A stretch of DNA of 64,000 bases, taken from the NCBI GenBank assembly GCA_003254905.1, contig QANU01105209.1:359596-423595 (forward strand), given 5' to 3'. Under the pieces are notes generated by a model that saw only the letters and a list, made by a program, of their open reading frames with translations, searched no databases and was not told the DNA's origin. This document shows, in pieces, positions 24,001 to 34,117 of the stretch. The stretch's first letter is position 1. The number at the start of each line of letters is the position of its first letter. Origin of the DNA: Nissolia schottii (lineage: Eukaryota; Streptophyta; Magnoliopsida; Fabales; Fabaceae). The translations under genes were made by a program, and so were the position numbers.

Positions 24001-25650
24001 ATCTTTTGACAAATAGGATATAAACCAATCAACATCAAAGATCTCTGAGAAGTTACTGCAAAAGGAAAAGTATGACGTCATTTCACAGTCTATGATACAT
24101 CACCGAGAAGGTCAGAATGGTACACGTCAGTCCTTGAATAGGCAAGTCAAATTACAATAAAACTGCAGACAAACAAAATATTTCCTTTTGTAACTGACCT
24201 AGAATCTTTCCAGAAAGATCGTTGATCCAGTTTTGGAACAACAAGAGTAGCATTCAAAATTCGCGCAGCAACAATAGCATCTGTAATCTGCCAGTGCAGA
24301 AACAGAAAGATTGGCATTGACAGCTGAGTATGCAGATAGTTTGCAACAATAACACCAACAACAACTATCATATACTGCAGCAAACTGCCCTGGTGTGCAC
24401 TGCAACTACTCAAGAAGTTTTACTGCTTACTGTACTCCAGGCCTTGAGCAAACAATTTACAAGCAGGTATATTTTTTTTCCCTAAAAAATAAGGGATATA
24501 TTTCTTCCAGAAACGCAGGCAATAAAATCATCAAGATATTGCAAGAGAGAGAAAATTGAAGGTAAAAGTTAGTTCTATAGTCACAGTTGTTCTCTTGAAA
24601 CATTTGTTGCATGTGCTAGTATACAATAAACGAGGTTTTTTATGAAAAAAAAGTCTAAAGGCATCCTTGAGGGACGGACTGGAAAAACTGTGCCTAGCTT
24701 TAATATGTAGCCCCAACTGCAATAAGTTCACTTCCTTTTCTCATAAACGCTAACACAACTTACTTCTACAAGAACAAGTTGATTTTATTCACTCTATCAA
24801 CAACATTGTTTTTTCCTTTTAAGTTCTTTTCATATTTTATTTACTAGGAGTATATGAAACAAATGCTAGTAGCATAATTTCATTTTCTATTTTTATATAA
24901 GCCAGATATCAAGACCTTGATTAACCATAATAGATCCATCCGAGAAAATTACCCCAGTTCTTTGTTGATTCAAGCCTCCACTCGTTGCAATCAACAAATA
25001 TCGATTCGGTCGAGTAATCGCCGGAGCTTCTGCCATATGAAAATCATGGTTATAATCATACTATGTATATACACAGAATGGAATCAAAGTTTCAAACTAA
25101 AAGTTTCACATGACACCAGTTGATTACTGAACCAATGAGATACGCACTTGGAAACTGGTCGCTGGCATTGCTGCATCCGTAGAAGTGCTCAGCGTTTCTG
25201 GAACGCCACACATCGCGATCCAACTTTCCTACGTCTTTCTGAAAAACAAAAGCGCAAGCATAATAATTAAGATCTAACGGAAAATAAACGTGGAACTAAC
25301 ACCAAATACAAATTCAACCAACCGGAACGCGGAACACCGGATTTTCAATCGCATTATCCGCTTGAGTGTTAATCTACACAACAATTCCACATAAAAGGTC
25401 CAAAAAAAAAGTGAGGAATCAATGAACGATTAGTTAGAGCATCGAATAGAAAAGATGAGAGAGAGCGAGCGAGAGACTGTACCGAGTATTGAGGGTTTCT
25501 GTGTTGGATATGATTGGTGTCGACGGGAGAAGGAGCTAAAAAGGAGAGGAGGGCGAAGAGAAAGAGTAGAGCGGCAGCGACGGCAGAGATGGCCGGAATC
25601 CATAGGCGGAGGCGCTGGTAGTAGTGGTGGCGCCGCCGCTGAAGTGCCAT
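21037..25650 (-). CDS. Protein O-fucosyltransferase family protein (GT106-like), Golgi type II
   Basis: Ten exons, 569 residues. In coding order: 25650-25483, 25373-25323, 25238-25148, 25029-24953, 24287-24199, 24055-23872, 22824-22643, 22220-22118, 21886-21555, 21469-21037. A basic N-terminus is followed by one membrane anchor (residues ~16-39), the type II layout of Golgi glycosyltransferases. Family motifs are RYLLIATSGGLNQQRTGITD near residues 110-130, IALHLRFEPDMLAFSGC around 276-292 (the GDP-fucose-binding Arg region of plant O-FucT proteins), and VYVASGEVYGG-like text followed by DFIVCDESDVFVTNNNGNMAK in exon 9. The acceptor substrate cannot be read from the sequence. The end is unusual: after the conserved domain comes an acidic tail (about 60 residues, DVEDESELLDMDEYE). 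A SINE-like sequence lies in the intron at about 22290-22450. The gene is convergent with ESV1. Confidence 0.9.
22290..22455 (-). mobile_element. SINE-like sequence in an O-fucosyltransferase intron
   Basis: On the minus strand, TAATTCAGCTGGTGGGCA resembles a polymerase III A box. About 40 bases later comes AGATTTGATCCC, resembling a B box. The unit is GC-richer than the surrounding intron and ends in an A-rich tract (acacaaaaaaaaagagagag, plus strand about 22285-22305). That layout fits a tRNA-derived SINE. No target duplication was confirmed, so the borders are approximate. Confidence 0.45.
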
Positions 25651-28317
25651 TTCCCTGTTGTTACGAGGAAAATCGGGGGAGGCACCAATTCGGTAATTAA
25701 AGTTACAATCTCATTTCATTATAATATATACATTATTTAACGCTGGGACGCGAAGGAATGAGTGCGGCATTGAAATTGGCGGTGGTGAGGAGCAACGGAC
25801 GAGGCAGCAGCAGGACGAAAATGCGTTCTGTGAATAGTGATAAGTAATATTAGATCTGTGTTGTTTCTTTGAGACTTTGAGGCATATATGTTGGTATTTT
25901 GAAATGAGATATAAATATGAATGTGACTGTGAATTATGATGGAGTCTACCTGGCTGGGTGATACAACAAAAAGATATGTATATTACTATAAAAAGGGGGG
26001 AATACTAGAGGGGAGTGGCTGGCTGGCTGCCTGCGTCTTCTCTTCTCACTGCCTTGCTAGCACAAGCTTTTCTTTGGTTTTACTTTGAATTTCAATTTCA
26101 ATTTCAATTCTCCCTTGCATCTGGACCCCCTTTCATTATCCTTTTACTCTCGTATTTATTACTCTAACAAACGCGCATTCACACTCTCTCCCTCATCAAT
26201 TTCTAGAGTTCAGGTTTTGTTAGTCACAAATGCTATTTGAATTTTAATTTTAGAATAGACACAAAATTTCTCTTTTAGTACCTATCATAAAATTTACATT
26301 CACATTATAACGTAAGTGTGGAATTGGTGTTTAAATAACCTATGTAACTAAATTTATAAATTCATAGTGACTAACCGTTTTGCATCCAATATTTAGGTGG
26401 GATTATTGCTTATAGCATTTTACTTGGCAGGTACACTAATTTATAATTATCACCGTCTGGTTTTTGGTCAAAATTTACGACATTTTCTTAACTTGAAATG
26501 TTCATATAGGATCCTACTAAAAGAAAGTGCACATAGGATGGCCCCTTGCAACAAAAATAAAGCTGTAGTGTTTTTTGGTCAAAAAAAGAAAAAAACTGTC
26601 GTTTGAACAAGCCTAGTAAAAGTGTTTGATTTAAACAAACTTGTTCAGATTTTAACAGTTAGGGACCGCAATTTTAACTCTGTCCATAGTTGTCCGTCTT
26701 AACTCAATCTATTAGGAAGATAAAAACTCAACTTTGTCTAGGTATTTATTTGTATAAGTAATTATTTTAAATTATTAGTTAGGATAGGGTTAGAATTTAC
26801 TTTGGACTCGTCTTAATTCTTTCCGCACCCGATATATATACATACATAAATAGACAAGTTTAGGTTCTTTTGATGATTTTTTTTCTTTAGTGTTAAATGG
26901 TTATCTTGCATATGATATGTCCTAATTTATTTTTCTCTATATATTAAATAAATTGTGTTATGTCGTCTAGTTATTAAGATTAGAGATTACGATACTTAAT
27001 ATAATTTATGATTTTGTTGCATTAAAATTGTTATCATTATTTAATTTTTATGAATTTTATAGTTGTTAATTTAAATTATGTTATTTTTAGGTACTAAATT
27101 AAATGTAGCTGACACTTTTGTAAACATACAAATATTTTTCAAAATGTAATGGATAAAGTAGGTTAGGACAAGGGTTTAAACATTCTTTTGTGGGTATGGT
27201 TAAGGTTTTGATTTATAAAATCTGCAGGTAGGATGAGTTTTTTTAATCTGATAGATTGTGGGTAGAATTAGGGTTGAATTAATACCCTATCCTACCCATT
27301 GTCATCCCCATTGATAATTTGATGCTTCCTCTACAGGTAAATACTAAAGGTAGATGAAAAATTGTGCATGAAACAGACATACACTGTAAAGAAATTAAGG
27401 TAGCCAGTTTAACAATGACTCCTTATGATCACCAAAAATCTATAACAATTGGTTTCGATAGATCATTTATTTGATCTCGGTGATTCGATATAGAGTTCAT
27501 GAGGGCTCAATATACTTATCAATTTTTAATATTAGTTTTTAAGATTGTTGATTAGGCATACGTAAAAAATAATTGTAGATTAGACTTGTTAGTCATTGTG
27601 AGATCCCGAATTTGCTATAATGGCATACTTTGTAGAAACAAAAATGAGGTAATGTTCTAATTGGTTATTGAACTTTTTATTAGTACTAATATTGGTCCCT
27701 TAACCAAAAAAAAACTCTCAATTGGTTTTCAAACATTTTAAACATAACTTTCATTAGTCTTTTTATCTAAAATGTTGATAGACTAATGAGAGTAACATTT
27801 GAGATGTTGAATGACCACTTGAGGCGTTTAAGGACCAATTGAATTTTTTTTTTTTTAAAAAGACCAATGTAAATATTAGTAAAAAGTTGAGAGATTAACT
27901 GATGTTTAAAAAAAAAGTGAATTAATCGATTTGTTACATAATAAACTTAACATTATTCTGGAGTTAATTTTAATAATTTTGGTGAATACAATTTTGATCC
28001 AAAAATCACCTGGAACTAGTTTTAAATGGTAAAAGTTAAATTCATTCTAACAATGACTTCTAATTTCTAAGTAAAAGAATAAAAGTGAAAGAAATTAAGC
28101 CTACTTTTAATTTTTTTCATTAGGTGGCACGTGAAAGACTCGTGTTAACCTCATCCCTCCCTGCGAAGTTGGAACCTCTACAGTGAGGTACCTCTGCTTC
28201 TCCATTTTACAATAACAATGGAGACACAGCAATTCCAATTCCAATTCCAATATTAGGGATTCATCACTCTCAACTCTCAGCTCAACTCAACTCCCCTCTG
28301 ATTGCTGAAACTGTTTG
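25651..28317. other. Divergent promoter region between the O-fucosyltransferase and DUF760 genes
   Basis: About 2.7 kb without a supported gene. The part next to the O-fucosyltransferase (25650-26200) would hold its promoter and leader. From about 26690 to 27315 the DNA looks like a decayed repeat, ending in a 'taccctatcctacccattgtcatcccc' type motif common at ends of plant non-autonomous DNA elements. A fold-back element lies at about 27640-27930. Confidence 0.5.
27640..27930. mobile_element. Fold-back (MITE-like) inverted repeat
   Basis: The left arm (ctaattggttattgaacttt, actaatattggtc, then an A run and caattggttttcaaac) reappears as the reverse complement of the right arm (gaccaatgtaaatattagta, aaaagttgagagattaact, preceded by ggaccaattgaa). 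Arms of roughly 100 bases diverge by perhaps a fifth, around a short centre near 27770. A weaker copy of the same family may lie at about 43040-43260. No target duplication was identified. Confidence 0.5.
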
Positions 28318-31300
28318 ATGCTCGCTGCGATGTATTCGTTAACAGTGAAACCTTCCTTCGTTCCCCAACTAGTTTTTTCATCTTCTTCTTCTTCTTCTTC
28401 TTCTTCTTCTACTCTTGTCTCCTTCCCAACTCGTTCCCCCTCATCATCGATTAGCTTTCCGAGAATCTCGACGCATAACAAAAGATTTGGTTTGAGAATT
28501 GAAGCTTACGATTCCTCCAAGAATGATAGTTCCAGTTCCAATTCTGCCGGCGACTCCAAGCCCCCCAATGGCACTCTTGTACGTTACCCCTTTACTCCAA
28601 CCCTATCCCAAACTTTTTTATTATCATTATTAATATTGTTAAGTAATTATTATTTTTTTAATAATAATAATAATAATTATTATTATTATTGTTATTATTA
28701 TTATTATTATTATTTATATTGCTATTATTATATATATGTTTTCAATTCACTTTATTATTGACCCAAAAACAAAATACCGGGAACTGCTACTGAAGCAAAA
28801 TATATGAAATCCTCAGTTTCTTCAGCATTCTATGCCCAAGTGATTATTTTGGTATGTGAAGTAAAGCTAGGGTCTATGCTTAAAAATAAATTGTTCAGGA
28901 TTAAAAAAAAATGTATCTATTACTTGATTGTGTTCCTGATGAGTGATTACACCTTTTGAAATCACCAGTCAAAGAGCAGGAGAGAAATTTTGCTGGAATA
29001 TGTTAAGAACGTGCAGCCAGAATTTATGGAATTGTTTGTGAAAAGAGCACCTCAACAGGTATGGGGTTGTCTTGCAAAACGTGGCTATTGATTTTTGCAT
29101 AACATACACTCTTGGTGAATGTAAATTATGTTGGTGACTAGGTTGTGGATGCTATGCGAGACACGGTGACAAATATGATTGGAACACTGCCCCCTCAATT
29201 TTTTGCTGTAACAATTACTACTGTAAGATTTTTTTGAGTTTCTTTTTTGTTTCCCCTGCTTGCATAACTTGTTTTGAAAATCATTTTATGATAAGCAGTT
29301 TCTATGAGCTTCAGCAACAATGATTACATTTTGGTGGATAGCTATTCTCTTGATTGCTTTGACAAAATATTTCTCATTTTACAACAAGGTGGTTCAATTG
29401 GCAAAGCAATGTTGAGCCATGCAGCTGGGTTGAATTGTAGCTCTTCTTTTTTGTTTTATTGAGCTTCATGCATCTTACTTATTTCAGTGGAATCATTTGA
29501 CTTTTATTTAGGTAGCTGAAAACCTTGCACAGCTCATGTACAGTGTCATGATGACTGGATACATGTTCAGGAATGCACAATACCGTTTGGAGTTGCAAGA
29601 AAGTTTGAAACAGGTTGCTCTTCCAGAAGCGCAAGAAGAAAAGGTAACATTATTTCTCTTCCTTATCTCGTTTTGGATTTTATAGTTTAAAGTGAATTGA
29701 AGTGCTTGAATAATTAGAAGAGTGCTTTTTTACTCCTTTGGGTGGTTGGAAGACTCTTACTCGAATGATTCTGATTGGTGCAGTAGTTTTCTATTCTTTA
29801 CTACCCTTCCCTGTTTATGATTCCAGCTGGAGTTGTTTAGAAGAGAAAAAATTACGAGGGACTATCTTCGGTCTGGTGTGGGCTAGCTAAAAAGATAATC
29901 TTATTATTTGGTAGGTTAGCTTCAGACCTAAGAATGAAGAGGATCAGTCTGGGACTTTGGTGTGATGGCTAATTTAGTTTTCCTTTAGAGACTATGTTAG
30001 GTCGTTTTTGGGACCCAACAGTCAAGAACAAATAATAAGGATTGGATAAGTAAAATAGGATATTATTGAATAAAAATCAAGAGGCTGGTTCCTCTTCAAG
30101 GGCTGATTCCCTTAACAACTCAATAATTAATTCACACCCTAACCTAAGGAGAATGCTCCTATTTATAATACTTGTTATTCCTAATTTAACTCCTAAATGC
30201 CATTAAGATAATAACTAGATAAATGCTAACAATTAAAAATAAACTAATAAAGATCAAAAGATAAACTAACTAGGCTGCTTCCTTATCTTTTCGGTTCCAC
30301 CTAGTATAAACTTTCCATATTAAGGAGGCTTTTCTCTGATCCTAACAGACTACATCATTAGAGATTACATCATTGATGGCTAATAAGCATGATATAGTGT
30401 GTACATTCTTTAAATCATACTCTTAAAATGTTGCAGGATAAGCCAGACTATGCACCTGGTACACAGAAGAACGTTTCAGGTGAAGTCATTCGTTGGAACA
30501 GTGTATCTGGGCCTGAGAGAATAGACGCCAAAAAGTACATTGAGTTACTTGAAGCTGAGGTAGAGGAGCTGAATCGTCAAGTTGGGAGGCAATCTAGCAC
30601 TGCACAAAATGAACTGTTGCAATATCTAAAATCTCTGGAGCCTCGTAATTTGAAGGTTAATTCTACTTTCCCTTTGTCAATATAAATTACTTCTGTTTCC
30701 TTTGTCCAGCTGATGAGCGCTGTCTGTGTTGTTGATCCGCACTGTAGCTTCTATTGGGATTAATTCTGAGCAATCTGGGTTAAAGCAGAATTTATTGTCC
30801 ATTGGATATTGATTTCTGCATTTGTTGAATCAGTATTGAACATCCTGGAATTGCATTACTGTGCAGAACAAGGAATTGGTTGGGTGTTAGCGTACTCATT
30901 TATATATCCACTGTTGTTGATTAGGTGTTCTACTTAATGTATTGCTTCTATAACAATGATTTGACATTCCCATTCAGAATCTTTAATTTAACCTATATTA
31001 GTTTTTTTCTCGAACGTTGCAGTTAGGTTTAAGAAGCATTGTTTATTCATTATGTCAATAGTCTTTGATAACAAACCCTTCATTTTATTGTGTAGGATTT
31101 GACTAGTAGTGCTGGGGAGGATGTTGTTCTTGCAATGAATACATTTATAAAGCGCCTACTGGCTGTTTCAGATCCTAGCCAGATGAAGGTTTGCCTCTGC
31201 AATTATCTCAATCTCCTTTTTCTTCAGGTCATTTTTGTACCTCCCATCATTAAAGGACCATTACATCTGACCCTTGTCATGTATCAAAGTCGTCTTTGCT

Positions 31301-31761
31301 TTAACATGGAAGATGGAACTCTTTTCTGGGTAAATAAGATCAAACTCTTTTTACTTGAACAGAACTCAAGAATGCATAATTGAAATTTGAAAGCAACTCC
31401 CCGGATCATTGCTTACCTGACAATGATAATTTGGTCATGTGATACTAGTTGAATTGGTAACCATCCTTATTTGGATGAACCGAGGCCACGTTAGTATGAT
31501 TATTGCGAGGGGTGATTTCTTTGGTTGATATTACTTTAAGTTGTATCATTTGAGACTTTTGTGTAACCTGCTTCCATTATGGGGTGTTTTTTTTAATAGA
31601 CTAGCGTGACTGAGACTAGTGCACCTGAACTTGCCAAACTGCTTTATTGGTTGATGGTGGTTGGGTACAGCATCCGCAATATTGAAGTTCGTTATGACAT
31701 GGAAAGAGTACTTGGCACTCCTCCAAAGCTTGCTGAATTGCCGCCAGGTGAAAATATTTAA
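28318..31761 (+). CDS. DUF760 plastid protein
   Basis: Seven exons, 345 residues: 28318-28578, 28969-29058, 29142-29222, 29512-29643, 30437-30655, 31096-31188, 31600-31761. The N-terminus is Ser-rich, including a run of 12-13 serines coded by a TCT/TCA microsatellite, and looks like a plastid transit peptide. Two related DUF760 units follow: SRREILLEYVKNVQPEFMEL ... VVDAMRDTVTNMIGTLPPQF ... AQLMYSVMMTGYMFRNAQYR (residues ~88-185) and KYIELLEAEVEELNRQV ... APELAKLLYWLMVVGYSIRN (residues ~230-330). Arabidopsis has several such proteins with no settled biochemical role; I assign none. ATG 28330 is an in-frame alternative start. The fourth intron carries a 353-bp solo LTR. The stop lies just after LPPG; a donor-like GT at 31748 leaves open an alternative 3' exon. 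Confidence 0.85.
28660..28714. repeat. (AAT/TAT)n microsatellite
   Basis: A run of taa/att triplets in the first intron of the DUF760 gene, about 80 bases after exon 1. It is simple-sequence DNA without coding value. Confidence 0.85.
29995..30347 (-). mobile_element. Solo LTR of an LTR retrotransposon in a DUF760 intron
   Basis: A 353-bp unit begins TGTTAGG and ends CCTAACA, the expected inverted LTR termini. It is flanked by an exact 5-bp duplication GACTA (29990-29994 and 30348-30352). Read on the minus strand it contains TATAAATA (complement of about 30171-30178), so the LTR probably points against the gene. No internal retrotransposon sequence accompanies it, which is the footprint of recombination between two LTRs. 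Confidence 0.88.
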
Positions 31762-32259
31762 GTAGTCTTGATAAAGTTGGTCATCAACAATCTGTCACCC
31801 CCAAGTTACAGCTAAATGGCCTGATTAGATTTTGCACTTTATAGTTGATTGGTTGAAGACCCAGTTTATGACCTAAAGGAGAAGGGCTACATTTTTCGGA
31901 GGCCCTGAATGTTTGGCTTCCTAATAGTCATATCCTGAAGAATCTTTCTATTGATAGTTATAGTGACAAGATGTCATGGTTGATTGATATACTGAAGATT
32001 TGCTTTGCTATGATTTTTTATTTAACTTCTTTGACAGCCTGAGATATGGAGAATGTTTTGAATACAGCTGGTTCATTTTTATAGTACTTTTATATGAAGC
32101 CATCGCTGTGAAAAATGTAGTCTATAACTCAGTTATGCGTGTGTGCGCAAGCCGTGCGGGTGTTAACTTCCCTAGTTTCACTTCAATTCACTAATACAAG
32201 TGAAAGCCCCTGAAAGTAGCTTGTTAAATCTTTCGTAACTTTTGTGGATCAGTCTCACA
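31762..32259. other. 3' flank of the DUF760 gene
   Basis: This contains the 3' untranslated region and intergenic DNA up to the small Mutator-related element. No separate gene was seen; the 64-codon frame at 32000-32194 has no recognised domain. Confidence 0.5.
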
Positions 32260-33160
32260 CAGACACGCCCAAAGCACCCATACCAAATTGAGGATTTTTT
32301 TACCTTTGTATGGTCTCAAAACAAAGAAAATCCAGATATGTGGGGGAGGGGAATTCAGGGTCTGAATTTACCACATCATTTGACGAATTCAGCGAATTCA
32401 GACCCTGTCAGTAAAAAAATAAAATATTTCATCACCGAAAGAATTCGCCTCTAAAAGGGAGGTGGGGGATTCAACATCACTTGCAAATTCACAAATCTCT
32501 CATTCCAATCTTCAAGTTCTATTATTTTTCTTCTTTTGTTGATTGAGTCACATTTCTATTAGGGTGGTTGTGTTTTTTTTATACAAGAAAATGGAAAGGG
32601 GAGGTGTAATTATCATGCAATGTTATGTGAAATGCTTACGTGAAATATCATAAATTGAAATCAAATTGATCAATTCATTCTAGTACATATACAGATACAT
32701 GTTCATATTGAAGCTCCTCCCTCCCCCCGAATTTCCCTCGTTCAAAGGCGCCAGCTCTGCCCCCTGCAGCCTTCCTGAAAACGCCATGGGAGCAAACAGA
32801 TTCAGGGTCCTGTCTCGTATTCCCGTGCTGCGCCACCTGCCCTCTGCACTGCCTGCCATCTGAATTTGCCCAGGGTAGCGGCGAATTGAGGAACCCACTT
32901 TTTCAGTTTCCCATGCCTGCTAGAGACCTGTCCCTGCACTTGCGGTCTGTCGCGTCAACGGATTGAATTTGCCTATGACAATGGCAAATTCAGGTTTTTC
33001 TTTTCTTTTCTTTTTTTCAAAAATTCTGAATCTGACTCACACAGTGGTGAATTCAGAATTCCCCCCATACATTCGTAATTTTCTGTTTTGACCCATATTT
33101 TGGGATTTTCCTACCCCTAAACCCACATTTCTGTCATTACCCCCCAAATTGACACTTATC
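32260..33160. mobile_element. Non-autonomous relative of the 3.4-11.7 kb Mutator-like element
   Basis: The right end, reverse-complemented from 33160, runs through aattacgaatgtatgggg into a palindrome on GAATTCACCA/TGGTGAATTC. It aligns with the left end of the large element (aattacgaaagtgtgggg followed by the GAAATCGCCA palindrome). The left end at 32300-32410 has the same order: a 'gtctcaaaac..gaaaatcc' block, a G run, then gtctgaatttacca and gaattcagac as an inverted pair. The interior (32690-32960) is GC-rich and of unknown origin, with no transposase. Borders are approximate and no target duplication was found. Confidence 0.6.
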
Positions 33161-34117
33161 CGTACCAAATCAGTGACGGCGAAAGAAAGTGGACAGAGCA
33201 GAGAGGAAAACAGGGACTTGGAAACAATGTGTACCATTTTATTACTATGAAGTGGAGCCGCACGAGCTCCCACATTTGCGCTCTATTTTGACAATGGCGA
33301 TGCTGCCTAAAGTCTAAACAACGCAACGTGAATTAGCATACCGGTATATGATATTAAAAAATTAAAAACAAAAAACCATAAAAGAGTGAATGCCATGATC
33401 ATGGAATGGATAAATAGAAAGCACCTTGGACTTGTGAGACTGACTGAGCTCGCGACCCTCCCATCCTGCGTGCTCACGCAACTCCTCTTTATGGAAGCAG
33501 CCACACTCTGAGGCAGCGGCGGACTGTCCACCAATGCATTGGGCTTTTAGAGGGTATTCCATTCCATTTTTTCAATTATTAAGAAATTAGTTTTATTAGA
33601 GTTTTCAATTTTTTAAGACTCACGTATTCGTGGTTTTCCCCCCCCTGATTAAAGGTAGTTTAATTGTTGTGTAATGTTTTACTTTTCGTGTGATTAAATC
33701 TTAGTAATACCCTTCTCACATTTTAAAAAATTAATATCTATATCTATTTATTTATGTATTTATTTAAATAATAACAAGATACTATCCATAAACTGTGCTT
33801 GTGCTTAAGTTAACCAAACTCCCGCGGAAATAAACAACTAATTCATGAGAATGGAAAGCAGGGGCTAGCTAGCAGCGTATTTTAACCCGCAAAGTGAGAA
33901 GGTTATGCACCGCTAACCACCTTAACTTCCAAATCTTTATGTCTTGGAACAAAACCAGACAAAGAAAAGAAAAAGGAAAAAAAAAAATATGAAAAAGAAG
34001 TGATAGAAAAGCAAGCTTCAAAGTTGGCTTTGCACACTCCCTTCTGTTTCTGTTTCTGTTTCTGTTTGTGTGTGTGTGTGTGTGTCTTATCTTATCTCTT
34101 TATGTTTATACGATAAC
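33161..34117. other. Upstream region of the CRP1 gene
   Basis: No gene is confirmed. A minus-strand frame at 33562-33362 looks somewhat gene-like (Cys/His-containing, followed by a possible splice donor at the 'tccaag/gtgctt' border) but has no partner exon I could join. A TG repeat lies at 34066-34086, directly before the CRP1 start region. Confidence 0.4.

Noticed and set aside
33362..33562. Minus-strand frame with Cys and His residues followed by a donor-like GT
   Set aside because: No second exon could be joined in phase with confidence and I do not recognise the protein. It may be a decayed exon, but the sequence alone does not show it.
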